NCBI RefSeq assembly: GCF_001293775.1
Contig: NZ_LGLN01000056.1
Coordinates: 1-49,544, forward strand
DNA from: Pseudomonas syringae pv. cilantro
GTDB lineage: Bacteria > Pseudomonadota > Gammaproteobacteria > Pseudomonadales > Pseudomonadaceae
Direction: 5' to 3'
Length of the DNA stretch: 49,544 nt
The notes under the pieces were generated by a model. It made no database searches, was not told the origin of the DNA, and saw only the letters and a list, made by a program, of their open reading frames with translations. Made by a program: the position numbers and the translations under genes. Shown piece after piece: positions 27,311 to 37,046 of this stretch (position 1 is its first letter; each line of letters begins with the position of its first letter).

Positions 27311-27661
27311 ATGACCGTCAAAAAAGTTACCCGACTGCGTCGCGCTCGCAAAGCACGCCTGAAAATGCACGAGCTGGAAGTCGTGCGTCTCTGCGTGCAC
27401 CGCTCTTCGCAGCACATTTATGCCCAGGTCATTTCGGCCGACGGCAGCAAAGTCCTGGCAAGCGCCTCGACTTTGGACAAAGAACTGCGTGATGGCGCCA
27501 CTGGCAACATCGACGCGGCCACTAAGGTTGGCAAGCTGGTCGCCGAGCGCGCGAAAGCCGCGGGTGTATCGCAAGTCGCTTTCGACCGTTCTGGCTTCAA
27601 GTACCACGGCCGTGTCAAAGCGCTGGCTGATGCTGCTCGTGAAGGCGGGCTGGAGTTCTAA
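27311..27661 (+). CDS. rplR: 50S ribosomal protein L18
   Basis: 5S rRNA-binding protein of the central protuberance, 116 residues with a basic N-terminal tail ([14 protein letters not shown]) and the conserved [21 protein letters not shown]. It lies 10 bases after rplF and 3 before rpsE. Confidence 0.97.
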   Translation: MTVKKVTRLRRARKARLKMHELEVVRLCVHRSSQHIYAQVISADGSKVLASASTLDKELRDGATGNIDAATKVGKLVAERAKAAGVSQVAFDRSGFKYHGRVKALADAAREGGLEF

Positions 27662-27664
27662 GTT

Positions 27665-28165
27665 ATGTCAAATCACGACCAAAAACGCGACGAAGGCTAC
27701 ATCGAGAAACTGGTTCAAGTTAACCGCGTGGCTAAAACCGTAAAAGGCGGCCGTATCTTCACTTTCACTGCGTTGACCGTAGTGGGTGATGGTAAAGGGC
27801 GCGTTGGCTTCGGCCGTGGCAAGTCACGTGAAGTGCCTGCTGCGATCCAGAAAGCGATGGAAGCTGCTCGCCGCAACATGATTCAGGTTGATCTGAACGG
27901 TACGACGCTGCAGTACGCAATGAAGTCTGCTCATGGCGCCTCCAAGGTGTACATGCAGCCTGCTTCCGAAGGTACCGGTATCATCGCTGGCGGCGCAATG
28001 CGCGCAGTGCTGGAAGTTGCTGGTGTCCAGAACGTATTGGCCAAGTGCTACGGTTCGACTAACCCGGTAAACGTGGTTCATGCTACGTTCAAGGGTTTGA
28101 AGGGCATGCAGTCTCCTGAGTCGATCGCTGCCAAACGTGGCAAGCGTGTTGAGGAGATCATCTGA
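27665..28165 (+). CDS. rpsE: 30S ribosomal protein S5
   Basis: Accuracy protein at the mRNA entrance. The 166 residues contain [25 protein letters not shown] (split at KGGRIF), the loop where spectinomycin-resistance changes arise elsewhere and which appears wild type, and [20 protein letters not shown]. It lies 2 bases before rpmD. Confidence 0.97.
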   Translation: MSNHDQKRDEGYIEKLVQVNRVAKTVKGGRIFTFTALTVVGDGKGRVGFGRGKSREVPAAIQKAMEAARRNMIQVDLNGTTLQYAMKSAHGASKVYMQPASEGTGIIAGGAMRAVLEVAGVQNVLAKCYGSTNPVNVVHATFKGLKGMQSPESIAAKRGKRVEEII

Positions 28166-28167
28166 TC

Positions 28168-28344
28168 ATGGCTACCGTTAAAGTAACGCTGATCAAAAGC
28201 ATGACCGGCCGCATCCCTAATCACAGATTGTGCATTAAGGGTTTGGGTCTGCGTCGCATCGGTCACACTGTAGAAGTCCTGGATACTCCCGAGAATCGCG
28301 GGATGATCAACAAGGCTTACTACATGCTGCGAGTCGAGGGTTAA
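28168..28344 (+). CDS. rpmD: 50S ribosomal protein L30
   Basis: A 58-residue protein, easily missed because of its size. It begins [15 protein letters not shown] and ends YYMLRVEG, with the family core [21 protein letters not shown] (about 30-50, split at RRIGHTV). It lies 2 bases after rpsE and 3 before rplO, exactly where L30 is expected. Confidence 0.96.
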   Translation: MATVKVTLIKSMTGRIPNHRLCIKGLGLRRIGHTVEVLDTPENRGMINKAYYMLRVEG

Positions 28345-28347
28345 TCG

Positions 28348-28782
28348 ATGAAACTCAATGATCTGAGTCCAGCGCCGGGTTCCCGTCGTGAAAAGCATCG
28401 TCCGGGCCGTGGTATCGGTAGCGGTTTGGGTAAGACTGGTGGCCGTGGCCACAAAGGTCAAAGCTCCCGCTCCGGTGGCACTATTGCTCCGGGCTTTGAG
28501 GGCGGCCAACAACCGCTGCATCGTCGCCTGCCAAAATTCGGTTTCGTTTCACTGAAGGCCATGGATCGCGCAGAAGTGCGTTTGTCCGAGCTGGCTAAAG
28601 TGGAAGGCGACATCGTAACTGTGCAGTCCCTGAAGGATGCCAACGTGATTAACCAGAACGTACAGCGTGTGAAAATCATGCTGTCGGGCGAAGTTACTCG
28701 CGCTGTCACTATCAAGGGTATCGCCGCCACCAAAGGTGCGCGTGCGGCTATCGAAGCAGCTGGCGGCAAGTTCGAGGAATAA
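28348..28782 (+). CDS. rplO: 50S ribosomal protein L15
   Basis: Late-assembly protein of 144 residues with a glycine- and arginine-rich N-terminal tail ([20 protein letters not shown]) reaching into the 23S rRNA. Its stop codon abuts the secY start without a gap. Confidence 0.97.
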   Translation: MKLNDLSPAPGSRREKHRPGRGIGSGLGKTGGRGHKGQSSRSGGTIAPGFEGGQQPLHRRLPKFGFVSLKAMDRAEVRLSELAKVEGDIVTVQSLKDANVINQNVQRVKIMLSGEVTRAVTIKGIAATKGARAAIEAAGGKFEE

Positions 28783-30117
28783 ATGGCTAAGCAAGGTGCT
28801 CTCTCTGCGCTCGGCAAAGGCGGTATGTCTGAACTCTGGGCTCGTCTGCGTTTTCTGTTCCTGGCGATTATCGTCTACCGAATAGGCGCACACATCCCGG
28901 TTCCAGGTATCAACCCGGACCGACTCGCAGAACTGTTTCGACAGAATGAGGGGACCATTCTTAGCTTGTTCAACATGTTTTCCGGCGGTGCGCTGGAGCG
29001 GATGAGCATCTTTGCGTTGGGGATCATGCCGTACATTTCGGCATCGATCATCATGCAACTGATGACCGCCGTCAGCCCACAGCTGGAGCAGTTGAAGAAG
29101 GAAGGTGAAGCTGGCCGTCGCAAGATTAGCCAGTACACCCGCTACGGCACCGTTGTCCTGGCATTGGTTCAAGCTATCGGCATGTCCGTTGGCTTGGCCA
29201 GTCAGGGCGTCGCGTTTTCTGGAGACCTGGGTTTCCACTTTGTGGCCGTTACCACCTTCGTGGCTGGTGCGATGTTCATGATGTGGCTGGGCGAGCAGAT
29301 TACCGAGCGCGGTGTCGGCAACGGTATCTCGATGTTGATTTTCGCAGGTATCGTCGCCGGTCTTCCGAGAGCGATAGGGCAGTCTTTCGAGTCTGCACGT
29401 CAGGGTGATATCAATATCTTCGCTCTGGTCGCAATCGGATTGCTGGCAGTAGCGATCATCGGTTTCGTGGTGTTCATTGAGCGTGGTCAGCGTCGTATTG
29501 CTGTTCACTACGCCAAGCGTCAGCAGGGCCGTAAGGTCTTCGCTGCGCAGACCAGCCACTTGCCGCTGAAAGTGAACATGGCAGGTGTAATTCCGGCCAT
29601 TTTTGCAAGCAGCATTTTGCTGTTCCCGGCTTCGTTGGGGTCCTGGTTCGGTCAGTCTGAAGGTCTGGGCTGGTTGCAGGACATCTCGCAGTCGATCGCT
29701 CCTGGTCAGCCGTTGAATATTCTGCTGTTTAGTGCAGGGATTATTTTCTTCTGCTTCTTCTATACGGCGTTGATGTTCAATCCGAAAGACGTAGCGGAAA
29801 ACCTGAAGAAGTCCGGTGCCTTTATTCCGGGTATTCGTCCAGGTGAGCAGTCGGCGCGCTACATTGATGGCGTTTTGACTCGCTTGACCATGTTCGGTGC
29901 TCTATATATGACGGCCGTGTGTTTGCTTCCCCAGTTTCTGGTGGTCGCGGCAAACGTACCGTTCTACCTTGGCGGGACCTCGTTGCTGATCGTGGTCGTG
30001 GTTGTGATGGACTTTATGTCGCAAGTACAATCGCACCTCGTTTCGCACCAGTATGAATCCCTGATGAAGAAAGCCAACCTGAAGGGCTACGGTGGCAGCG
30101 GCGGTATGCTGCGCTGA
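28783..30117 (+). CDS. secY: Protein translocase subunit SecY
   Basis: Ten-helix core of the Sec channel in the inner membrane. The 444 residues include the plug-region pattern [21 protein letters not shown] (split at GGALERM), [13 protein letters not shown] for helix 2, and the cytoplasmic loops [15 protein letters not shown] and [12 protein letters not shown]. The ATG directly follows the rplO stop. rpmJ follows after 28 bases. Confidence 0.98.
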
Positions 30118-30145
30118 AGCACCCCTAAGGTTCGAGGAGTTGGTG

Positions 30146-30262
30146 ATGAAAGTTCGTGCATCGGTGAAAAAGCTGTGCCGTAACTGCAAGATTATTCGCC
30201 GCGAAGGTGTTGTTCGAGTAATTTGCAGTGCGGAACCACGTCATAAGCAGCGCCAAGGCTGA
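30146..30262 (+). CDS. rpmJ: 50S ribosomal protein L36 (zinc-binding form)
   Basis: A 38-residue zinc-ribbon protein beginning [14 protein letters not shown]. The metal ligands C11, C14, C27 and H33 are all present, so this is the zinc-binding (C+) paralogue, the type usually replaced by a zinc-free copy during zinc shortage. It is preceded by GAGGAG and is the last gene of the spc operon. Confidence 0.97.
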
Positions 30263-30280
30263 TTGTGATTTGTGCTTAAG

Positions 30281-30304
30281 CCCAGCAGCTAGTGCGCTGC
30301 TGGG
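30281..30304 (+). terminator. Possible weak terminator after rpmJ
   Basis: A 9-bp perfect stem (30281-30289 with 30296-30304) and a 6-base loop are followed by TTGATTATTTG, which is T-rich but not a proper T run. The tail overlaps the next promoter. Confidence 0.5.
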
Positions 30305-30333
30305 TTGATTATTTGTTACTACAGCGATATTAT
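30305..30333 (+). promoter_or_regulatory. Sigma-70 promoter of the alpha operon (rpsM)
   Basis: -35 TTGATT (30305-30310), a 17-bp spacer and -10 TATTAT (30328-30333) are followed by a GC-rich CTCGCGCCC discriminator, 59 bases before rpsM. Confidence 0.75.
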
Positions 30334-30392
30334 CTCGCGCCCTATTTCTTGGCTTCCGGGGCGTAGGTAGCTGTCAATTGGAGTCCCACTGA

Positions 30393-30749
30393 ATGGCCCG
30401 TATTGCAGGCGTTAACATTCCAGATAACAAGCATACTGTTATCTCGCTGACCTACATCTATGGTGTTGGTCGCACCACTGCACAGAAAATTTGTGCAACC
30501 ACCGGGGTTAACCCGGCGGTGAAAATCAAAGATCTGAGCGACGAGCAGATTGAACAGCTGCGTGGCGAAGTGGCGAAGTTCACCACTGAAGGTGACCTGC
30601 GTCGCGAAATCAACATGAAAATCAAGCGCTTGATGGACTTGGGCTGCTACCGCGGTCTGCGTCATCGTCGTGGTCTTCCAGTGCGCGGTCAGCGTACCAA
30701 GACCAACGCGCGTACTCGCAAAGGTCCGCGTAAGCCGATCCGCAAGTAA
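30393..30749 (+). CDS. rpsM: 30S ribosomal protein S13
   Basis: Head protein forming intersubunit bridges and contacting P-site tRNA. The 118 residues include [26 protein letters not shown] (split at NKHTVI) and the basic C-terminal tail [21 protein letters not shown] (split at ARTRKG). First gene of the alpha operon, behind its own promoter. Family knowledge places S4 repression in this leader; I did not recognise the E. coli-type pseudoknot. Confidence 0.97.
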   Translation: MARIAGVNIPDNKHTVISLTYIYGVGRTTAQKICATTGVNPAVKIKDLSDEQIEQLRGEVAKFTTEGDLRREINMKIKRLMDLGCYRGLRHRRGLPVRGQRTKTNARTRKGPRKPIRK

Positions 30750-30779
30750 TCGCTCCAGCGCAACGACAGGAATTTAGTC

Positions 30780-31169
30780 ATGGCAAAACCTGCTGCTCGT
30801 CCTCGTAAAAAAGTTAAAAAGACAGTGGTTGATGGCATCGCCCACATCCACGCGTCGTTTAACAACACAATCGTCACCATCACCGATCGTCAAGGTAACG
30901 CGCTTTCTTGGGCTACCTCCGGCGGTTCGGGTTTCCGTGGTTCTCGCAAGTCCACCCCGTTCGCTGCTCAAGTAGCTGCTGAGCGTGCTGGTCAAGCTGC
31001 GCTGGAGTACGGTCTGAAGAACCTCGACGTCAATGTCAAGGGTCCAGGCCCAGGTCGTGAATCCGCTGTCCGTGCATTGAACGGCTGTGGCTATAAGATC
31101 GCCAGCATCACCGACGTGACGCCAATCCCGCACAACGGGTGCCGTCCGCCGAAGAAGCGCCGCGTGTAA
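30780..31169 (+). CDS. rpsK: 30S ribosomal protein S11
   Basis: Platform protein at the mRNA exit. The 129 residues contain [38 protein letters not shown] and the C-terminal [18 protein letters not shown], which includes the asparagine-glycine pair often isomerised in other bacteria. It lies 30 bases after rpsM. Confidence 0.97.
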   Translation: MAKPAARPRKKVKKTVVDGIAHIHASFNNTIVTITDRQGNALSWATSGGSGFRGSRKSTPFAAQVAAERAGQAALEYGLKNLDVNVKGPGPGRESAVRALNGCGYKIASITDVTPIPHNGCRPPKKRRV

Positions 31170-31187
31170 TCCAGGAGACTGTAAGAA

Positions 31188-31808
31188 ATGGCTCGTTACA
31201 TTGGTCCAAAATGCAAACTTGCTCGTCGTGAAGGCACCGATCTCTTTTTGAAGAGCGGCGTTCGCGCTATCGAATCCAAGTGCAACATCGAAGCAGCTCC
31301 GGGTATCCACGGCCAACGCCGCGGTCGCCAGTCCGATTACGGTACTCAGCTGCGTGAAAAGCAAAAAGTCCGTCGTATCTACGGCGTTCTCGAGCGTCAG
31401 TTCAGCGGCTACTACAAAGAAGCCGCCGGCAAGAAAGGTGCAACAGGCGAGAACCTGCTGCAACTGCTCGAATGCCGTCTGGACAACGTTGTATACCGTA
31501 TGGGCTTCGGCTCCACTCGTGCAGAATCCCGTCAATTGGTTTCGCACAAGTCGGTTAGCGTAAACGGCAAAACCGTTAACGTTCCTTCTTATCAGGTTCG
31601 TGCTGGCGACGTTGTTGCTATCCGCGAAAAAGCTAAGAACCAGCTGCGTATTGTCCAGGCTCTCGATCTGTGTGCCCAACGTGGCCGCGTAGAATGGGTA
31701 GAAGTAGACACTGAGAAGAAATCGGGCGTTTTCAAGAACGTACCAGCTCGCAGTGATCTGTCCGCCGACATCAACGAAAGCCTGATTGTCGAGCTCTACT
31801 CCAAGTAA
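31188..31808 (+). CDS. rpsD: 30S ribosomal protein S4
   Basis: Primary 16S binder and, in E. coli, translational repressor of the alpha operon. The 206 residues contain the RNA-binding S4 domain (about 97-157, with [23 protein letters not shown], split at RQLVSHK) and the N-terminal [16 protein letters not shown]. It lies 18 bases after rpsK and 22 before rpoA. Confidence 0.97.
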   Translation: MARYIGPKCKLARREGTDLFLKSGVRAIESKCNIEAAPGIHGQRRGRQSDYGTQLREKQKVRRIYGVLERQFSGYYKEAAGKKGATGENLLQLLECRLDNVVYRMGFGSTRAESRQLVSHKSVSVNGKTVNVPSYQVRAGDVVAIREKAKNQLRIVQALDLCAQRGRVEWVEVDTEKKSGVFKNVPARSDLSADINESLIVELYSK

Positions 31809-31830
31809 GGGCTAGAAAATAGGTGCATCC

Positions 31831-32832
31831 ATGCAGATTTCGGTAAATGAGTTCCTGACACCCCGCCACATTGATGTGCAGGTTGTCAGTCCAACCCGCG
31901 CCAAGATCACTCTCGAGCCTCTCGAGCGTGGTTTCGGCCATACCCTGGGCAACGCGCTTCGCCGCATTTTGTTGTCCTCCATGCCCGGCTGTGCAGTAGT
32001 CGAGGCCGAGATTGACGGTGTGCTCCATGAGTACAGCGCCATCGAAGGTGTACAGGAAGACGTCATTGAAATCCTGTTGAACCTTAAAGGTCTGGCTATC
32101 AAGCTGCACGGTCGAGACGAAGTTACGCTGACCTTGTCGAAGAAGGGTTCGGGGGTGGTTACCGCTGCCGATATTCAGCTGGATCATGATGTCGAGATCG
32201 TTAACCCCGATCACGTAATCGCTAACCTGGCGTCTAACGGCGCCTTGAACATGAAGCTCACCGTAGCTCGTGGTCGTGGTTATGAGCCGGCAGACTCGCG
32301 TCAAAGCGATGAAGACGAAAGCCGCAGCATTGGTCGCTTGCAGCTCGACTCTTCGTTCAGCCCGGTTCGCCGTATCGCATACGTGGTGGAAAACGCCCGT
32401 GTCGAGCAGCGTACTAACCTGGACAAGCTGGTTATTGATCTGGAAACCAACGGTACTCTGGACCCTGAAGAGGCAATCCGTCGCGCTGCAACCATCCTGC
32501 AACAGCAGTTGGCTGCGTTCGTGGATCTCAAAGGCGACAGCGAACCAGTGGTAATCGAACAGGAAGACGAGATCGATCCGATCCTGCTTCGTCCGGTTGA
32601 CGATTTGGAACTGACCGTGCGTTCGGCCAACTGCCTTAAGGCGGAGAACATCTACTACATCGGCGACCTGATTCAGCGCACCGAAGTAGAGTTGTTGAAG
32701 ACTCCGAACCTGGGCAAGAAATCCTTGACCGAGATCAAGGACGTTCTGGCTTCTCGTGGTCTGTCCCTCGGCATGCGCCTCGACAACTGGCCGCCGGCAA
32801 GTCTTAAGAAGGACGACAAGGCTACGGCCTGA
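31831..32832 (+). CDS. rpoA: DNA-directed RNA polymerase subunit alpha
   Basis: Assembly platform of RNA polymerase. The 333 residues split into the N-terminal dimerisation domain (about 1-235, with [22 protein letters not shown], split at NALRRI) and the DNA-binding C-terminal domain (about 250-325, with [18 protein letters not shown] and [21 protein letters not shown]). The residues that contact UP elements are conserved by eye. It lies 41 bases before rplQ. Confidence 0.98.
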   Translation: MQISVNEFLTPRHIDVQVVSPTRAKITLEPLERGFGHTLGNALRRILLSSMPGCAVVEAEIDGVLHEYSAIEGVQEDVIEILLNLKGLAIKLHGRDEVTLTLSKKGSGVVTAADIQLDHDVEIVNPDHVIANLASNGALNMKLTVARGRGYEPADSRQSDEDESRSIGRLQLDSSFSPVRRIAYVVENARVEQRTNLDKLVIDLETNGTLDPEEAIRRAATILQQQLAAFVDLKGDSEPVVIEQEDEIDPILLRPVDDLELTVRSANCLKAENIYYIGDLIQRTEVELLKTPNLGKKSLTEIKDVLASRGLSLGMRLDNWPPASLKKDDKATA

Positions 32833-32873
32833 TCGTCGTAATCACCGAACGCGAGTTTGGTAAGGAATGAACC

Positions 32874-33260
32874 ATGCGTCATCGTAAAAGTGGACGTCAC
32901 CTGAGCCGTACCAGCTCTCACCGCAAAGCCATGTTTCAAAACATGGCGGTGTCGCTGTTCGAGCACGAGCTGATCAAAACTACCCTGCCGAAAGCCAAGG
33001 AACTGCGCCGCGTTGCCGAGCCGCTGATCACCCTGGCCAAGGAAGACAGTGTTGCCAACCGTCGTCTGGCTTTCGACCGTACTCGTTCGAAAGAAATCGT
33101 CGGCAAACTGTTCAACGATCTGGGCAAACGCTATGCAACCCGTCAGGGCGGCTACCTGCGTATCCTCAAGTGCGGTTTCCGCGCTGGCGACAACGCGCCT
33201 ATGGCGTACGTCGAGTTGGTTGATCGTCCTATTGGTGGCTCTGTAGAAGCCGCTGAATAA
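32874..33260 (+). CDS. rplQ: 50S ribosomal protein L17
   Basis: Tunnel-exit region protein of 128 residues beginning [23 protein letters not shown] (split at RTSSHRK), with the C-terminal [21 protein letters not shown]. It is the last gene of the alpha operon. Two terminators follow. Confidence 0.97.
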   Translation: MRHRKSGRHLSRTSSHRKAMFQNMAVSLFEHELIKTTLPKAKELRRVAEPLITLAKEDSVANRRLAFDRTRSKEIVGKLFNDLGKRYATRQGGYLRILKCGFRAGDNAPMAYVELVDRPIGGSVEAAE

Positions 33261-33278
33261 GACATCAGTTTGAACATC

Positions 33279-33304
33279 AAACCGGGCCCAGGCCCGGTTT
33301 TTTG
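33279..33304 (+). terminator. Terminator after rplQ
   Basis: A 10-bp perfect stem (33279-33288 with 33291-33300) with a two-base nominal loop (in practice a larger loop with fewer pairs) and a T run. It closes the ribosomal supercluster. Confidence 0.9.
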
Positions 33305-33384
33305 TTTTCCACGATTCAAGCAGGCCAAACCAGGTATCAATCAGCATACGTTGAAATATCGGGCTGACTCGAAGTGAGAAACAG

Positions 33385-33410
33385 AACCGCCCTCATTTGG
33401 GCGGTTTTTC
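33385..33410 (+). terminator. Second terminator downstream of rplQ
   Basis: An 8-bp stem (33385-33392 with 33399-33406), a 6-base loop and TTT. It is a back-up terminator about 80 bases after the first, and isolates the ferritin gene from ribosomal read-through. Confidence 0.8.
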
Positions 33411-33521
33411 GCTTCTTAACGGCGTAATATCGATGCTTTTTGTCTGTTTATTGCGTTTTTTCCAGTGACCTTACGCATCGCTTGGTTCAAACTAACGTCT
33501 TTGAAGCAGGAGTCTGTTGCG

Positions 33522-33986
33522 ATGCAAGGCCACCCGGAAGTAATCGATTATCTCAACACGTTGCTCACGGGCGAATTGGCTGCTCGTGACCAATATTTCG
33601 TTCACTCGCGCATGTACGAAGACTGGGGCTTTTCCAAGCTCTATGAGCGTATCAACCACGAGATGGAAGAAGAGGCGCAACACGCTGATGCGCTGATGCG
33701 CCGCATCCTGATGCTGGAAGGCACGCCACGTATGCGTCCGGATGACCTGGACGTCGGCACCACGGTGCCTGAGATGCTCGCCAGTGATCTTCGTCTCGAA
33801 TACAAAGTCCGTGCCGCCCTGTGCAAGGGTATCGCGCTGTGCGAGCTGCACGGTGACTATGTGACCCGCGAGATACTGTGCGTGCAGTTGGCCGACACGG
33901 AAGAAGACCACACCTATTGGCTGGAACAGCAAATGGGGCTGATCAAATCCATCGGTCTGCAGAACTACCTGCAATCGCAGTTCTGA
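33522..33986 (+). CDS. Ferritin-like iron storage protein (BfrA/FtnA type, no haem-ligand Met)
   Basis: Iron-storage cage subunit of 154 residues. The start ATG 33522 follows CAGGAG and gives [15 protein letters not shown]; an earlier in-frame start at 33465 adds 19 unrelated residues. The ferroxidase residues are present: E18, the E51-H54 pair (EEEAQHAD), E94 region and the later EDH. The haem-binding methionine that true bacterioferritins carry at position 52 is alanine here. The P. aeruginosa gene in this place (bfrA) was shown to make a haem-free ferritin (FtnA), and this protein looks like its orthologue. In P. aeruginosa katA lies between rplQ and this gene; here there is only a 261-base gap. 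Confidence 0.88.
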   Translation: MQGHPEVIDYLNTLLTGELAARDQYFVHSRMYEDWGFSKLYERINHEMEEEAQHADALMRRILMLEGTPRMRPDDLDVGTTVPEMLASDLRLEYKVRAALCKGIALCELHGDYVTREILCVQLADTEEDHTYWLEQQMGLIKSIGLQNYLQSQF

Positions 33987-33997
33987 TTCAGCGCTCA

Positions 33998-34036
33998 CAA
34001 AAAAGCTCCTGCACGTACGTGACAGGAGCTTTTTTG
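33998..34036. terminator. Bidirectional terminator between the ferritin gene and uvrA
   Basis: A 14-bp perfect inverted repeat (33998-34011 with 34023-34036) with A-rich left and T-rich right ends lies between two convergent genes. It can terminate both transcripts. Confidence 0.92.
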
Positions 34037-34082
34037 TATCTGGTGGGCTTGGCCAAAGCCAAGCCCGTTTTCAACGCATCAG

Positions 34083-36917
34083 TTATGCCTTGTCTCTGAT
34101 CAACAGCGGCTTGAGGTAATGCCCGGTGTAAGACTGCTTCATCTCGGCGACCTGTTCAGGTGTGCCCGTCGCAATGATCTGTCCACCCCTCGACCCGCCT
34201 TCCGGCCCAAGATCAACCAGCCAGTCCGCAGTCTTGATCACATCCAGGTTGTGCTCAATCACAACCACCGTGTTGCCGTGGTCGCGCAGACGATGCAGAA
34301 CATCCAGCAATTGCTGAATATCGGCGAAATGCAGGCCGGTAGTCGGTTCGTCGAGGATGTACAGCGTCTTGCCGGTATCACGCTTGGACAGCTCGCGCGA
34401 CAACTTGACCCGCTGCGCCTCACCCCCCGACAACGTCGTCGCCGACTGGCCCAGCTTGATATAGGAAAGCCCCACATCCATCAGGGTCTGCAGCTTGCGC
34501 GCCAAGGCGGGAACGGCGTCGAAGAACTCGCGGGCTTCCTCGATGGTCATCTCCAGCACTTCGTGGATGTTCTTGCCCTTGTACTTGACCTCAAGCGTCT
34601 CGCGGTTGTAACGCTTGCTCTTGCATACATCGCACGGCACGTAGATGTCCGGCAGAAAATGCATCTCGACCTTGATCAGACCGTCGCCCTGGCATGCTTC
34701 GCAGCGCCCACCCTTGACGTTGAACGAAAACCGGCCCGGCCCGTAGCCCCGCGAGCGGGATTCCGGCACGCCGGCGAACAGTTCGCGGATCGGCGTGAAC
34801 AGCCCGGTGTACGTCGCCGGGTTGGAACGTGGCGTACGACCGATCGGGCTCTGATCGATGTCCACGACCTTGTCCAGATGCTGCAGGCCGTTGATGCTGT
34901 CGTGAGTCGCAGCCTCAAGCGTCGTTGCGCCGTTAAGTGCTGTGGCGCTGAGCGGGAACAGGGTGTTGTTGATCAGCGTCGACTTGCCCGACCCGGAAAC
35001 CCCCGTCACACACGTCAGCAAACCGATCGGTATCTCAAGGTTCACGTTCTGCAAGTTATTGCCACGTGCGCCCTTGAGGGTTAGCGAGAGCTTTTTGTTA
35101 CGCGGTGTACGCTTGGCCGGCACGGCGATCTTCACGCGGCCTGACAGGTATTTGCCCGTCAGCGAGTCTGGGTGCGCCATCACCTCGTCCGGGGTACCTT
35201 CTGCGACGATATGGCCGCCATGCACGCCGGCACCCGGGCCGATGTCGACCACATAGTCGGCCAGACGAATCGCATCCTCGTCGTGCTCGACCACAATCAC
35301 CGTATTGCCGATATCGCGCAGGTGCTTGAGGGTGCCCAGCAGACGATCGTTATCGCGCTGGTGCAGGCCAATCGACGGTTCGTCGAGGATGTACATCACC
35401 CCGACCAGACCCGCACCAATCTGGCTGGCCAGACGAATCCGCTGGGCTTCGCCGCCAGAAAGGGTGTCCGCACTGCGATCCAGGGTCAGGTAGTCCAGGC
35501 CGACGTTCACCAGGAATTGCAGGCGCTCACGAATTTCCTTGAGGATCTTGTCGGCAATTTCACCGCGCCGCCCGGTCAGCTTCAGTGTGTCGAAATACTG
35601 CGTTGCATCGCCAATCGGCAGATTGGTCACCGCAGGCAAGGTCTTTTCACCCACCCACACATGACGCGCCTCGCGACGCAGGCGAGTGCCGCGGCAGTCA
35701 GGGCAGGGCTGTGTACCGAGAAACTTGGCCAGCTCCTCGCGCACGGTTGCCGATTCGGTTTCCCGATAGCGACGTTCCAGGTTCGGCACGATGCCTTCGA
35801 ACGGGTGCGCGCGCTTGACGATATCGCCGCGGTCATTCAGATAGCGGAAGTCGACATTCTGCGAGCCGCTGCCGTTGAGCAGGATCTTCTGCATGTCGGC
35901 GCCCAGCTCTTTGAACGGCACTTCAAGACTGAAGCCGTAGTGCTTGGACAGCGAGCCAAGCATCTGGAAGTAATAGACGTTACGCCTGTCCCAGCCTCGT
36001 ATCGCGCCCTCGGCCAGCGTCAGTTCGGCATTCACCAGCCGCTTGATATCGAAGAACTGTTTCAAGCCCAGGCCGTCGCAGGTCGGGCATGCACCGGCCG
36101 GGTTGTTGAAGGAGAACAGCTTCGGCTCCAGCTCGCTGATCGCATGGCCGCAGATCGGACACGCGAAGCGCGCGGAGAAAATCACTTCCTCGCCCGGCTC
36201 GTCGTCCATCGGCGCGACCAGGGCAATGCCATCTGCCAGCTTCAACGCGGTTTCAAAAGATTCAGCCAGACGCTGTTGCAGGTCTGCGCGAACCTTGAAG
36301 CGGTCCACCACCACATCGATGGAATGTTTCTTCTGCTTGTCCAGCTTCGGCAGCTCATCCAGCTCACACAGCTTGCCGTTGACCCGCGCCCGGACGAAGC
36401 CCTGGGCACGCAGCTCTTCGAAAACCGAAAGGTGCTCACCTTTGCGCTCACGAATGACTGGAGCCAGCAGCATCAATTTGCTGCCTTCAGGCTGGGTCAG
36501 CACCAGATCAACCATCTGGCTGACGGTCTGGGCTTCCAGCGGAATATCGTGATCCGGGCAACGTGGCTGCCCAACCCGCGCGTACAGAAGGCGCAGGTAG
36601 TCGTAAATTTCGGTGATCGTGCCCACGGTCGAGCGCGGGTTATGCGACGTAGACTTCTGCTCGATGGAAATCGCAGGCGACAGACCTTCAATCGTGTCGA
36701 CGTCCGGTTTTTCCATCATCGACAGGAACTGCCGGGCATAGGCCGACAGCGATTCGACGTAGCGGCGTTGCCCTTCGGCGTACAGCGTATCGAAAGCCAG
36801 CGAAGACTTGCCTGAGCCGGAGAGCCCGGTAATAACGATCAGTTTGTCGCGGGGAAGTGTCAGGTCAATATTTTTCAGGTTGTGGGTTCGTGCCCCACGT
36901 ATCAGGATCTTGTCCAC
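34083..36917 (-). CDS. uvrA: Excinuclease ABC subunit A (UvrA)
   Basis: Damage-recognition ATPase of nucleotide excision repair, 944 residues. The first Walker [10 protein letters not shown] is at 31-39. A zinc module (CPICGH, then CPTCDGLG) lies at about 250-280, and the ABC signature [14 protein letters not shown] with [12 protein letters not shown] at about 487-525. The second Walker [11 protein letters not shown] is at about 638, the C-terminal zinc finger (CEACQGDG, then CDVCKSKRY) at about 736-765, followed by the second [11 protein letters not shown] and LDEPTTGLH. The start is GTG at 36917 ([14 protein letters not shown]); the open frame continues upstream to 37886 but runs into the divergent MFS gene. 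Divergent from the MFS gene. Confidence 0.97.
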   Translation of the reverse strand: MDKILIRGARTHNLKNIDLTLPRDKLIVITGLSGSGKSSLAFDTLYAEGQRRYVESLSAYARQFLSMMEKPDVDTIEGLSPAISIEQKSTSHNPRSTVGTITEIYDYLRLLYARVGQPRCPDHDIPLEAQTVSQMVDLVLTQPEGSKLMLLAPVIRERKGEHLSVFEELRAQGFVRARVNGKLCELDELPKLDKQKKHSIDVVVDRFKVRADLQQRLAESFETALKLADGIALVAPMDDEPGEEVIFSARFACPICGHAISELEPKLFSFNNPAGACPTCDGLGLKQFFDIKRLVNAELTLAEGAIRGWDRRNVYYFQMLGSLSKHYGFSLEVPFKELGADMQKILLNGSGSQNVDFRYLNDRGDIVKRAHPFEGIVPNLERRYRETESATVREELAKFLGTQPCPDCRGTRLRREARHVWVGEKTLPAVTNLPIGDATQYFDTLKLTGRRGEIADKILKEIRERLQFLVNVGLDYLTLDRSADTLSGGEAQRIRLASQIGAGLVGVMYILDEPSIGLHQRDNDRLLGTLKHLRDIGNTVIVVEHDEDAIRLADYVVDIGPGAGVHGGHIVAEGTPDEVMAHPDSLTGKYLSGRVKIAVPAKRTPRNKKLSLTLKGARGNNLQNVNLEIPIGLLTCVTGVSGSGKSTLINNTLFPLSATALNGATTLEAATHDSINGLQHLDKVVDIDQSPIGRTPRSNPATYTGLFTPIRELFAGVPESRSRGYGPGRFSFNVKGGRCEACQGDGLIKVEMHFLPDIYVPCDVCKSKRYNRETLEVKYKGKNIHEVLEMTIEEAREFFDAVPALARKLQTLMDVGLSYIKLGQSATTLSGGEAQRVKLSRELSKRDTGKTLYILDEPTTGLHFADIQQLLDVLHRLRDHGNTVVVIEHNLDVIKTADWLVDLGPEGGSRGGQIIATGTPEQVAEMKQSYTGHYLKPLLIRDKA

Positions 36918-36948
36918 TGCGGCCTCGCTTGGCGGGCATAAACGACGG

Positions 36949-36978
36949 AGTATAAGGCTCCGAGCCATTACGCGGCAA
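36949..36978 (-). promoter_or_regulatory. Candidate promoter of uvrA
   Basis: On the - strand, -35 TTGCCG (36978-36973), an 18-bp spacer and -10 TATACT (36954-36949) lie about 30 bases before the GTG start. No LexA box is visible nearby. Confidence 0.45.
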
Positions 36979-37046
36979 AGCGTCGCGTATGTGCTGTACA
37001 ACGATGGGACTGGTAGAATCGCCGCCGGTTCACACGAGGTTATTCC

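Noticed and set aside
34119..36815. Long + strand frames across uvrA
   Set aside because: They are antisense shadows of UvrA, whose motifs are continuous on the - strand.
36994..37009. LexA box before uvrA or the MFS gene
   Set aside because: Only the first half-site CTGT is present; the second half (ACAG) does not follow at the required distance.
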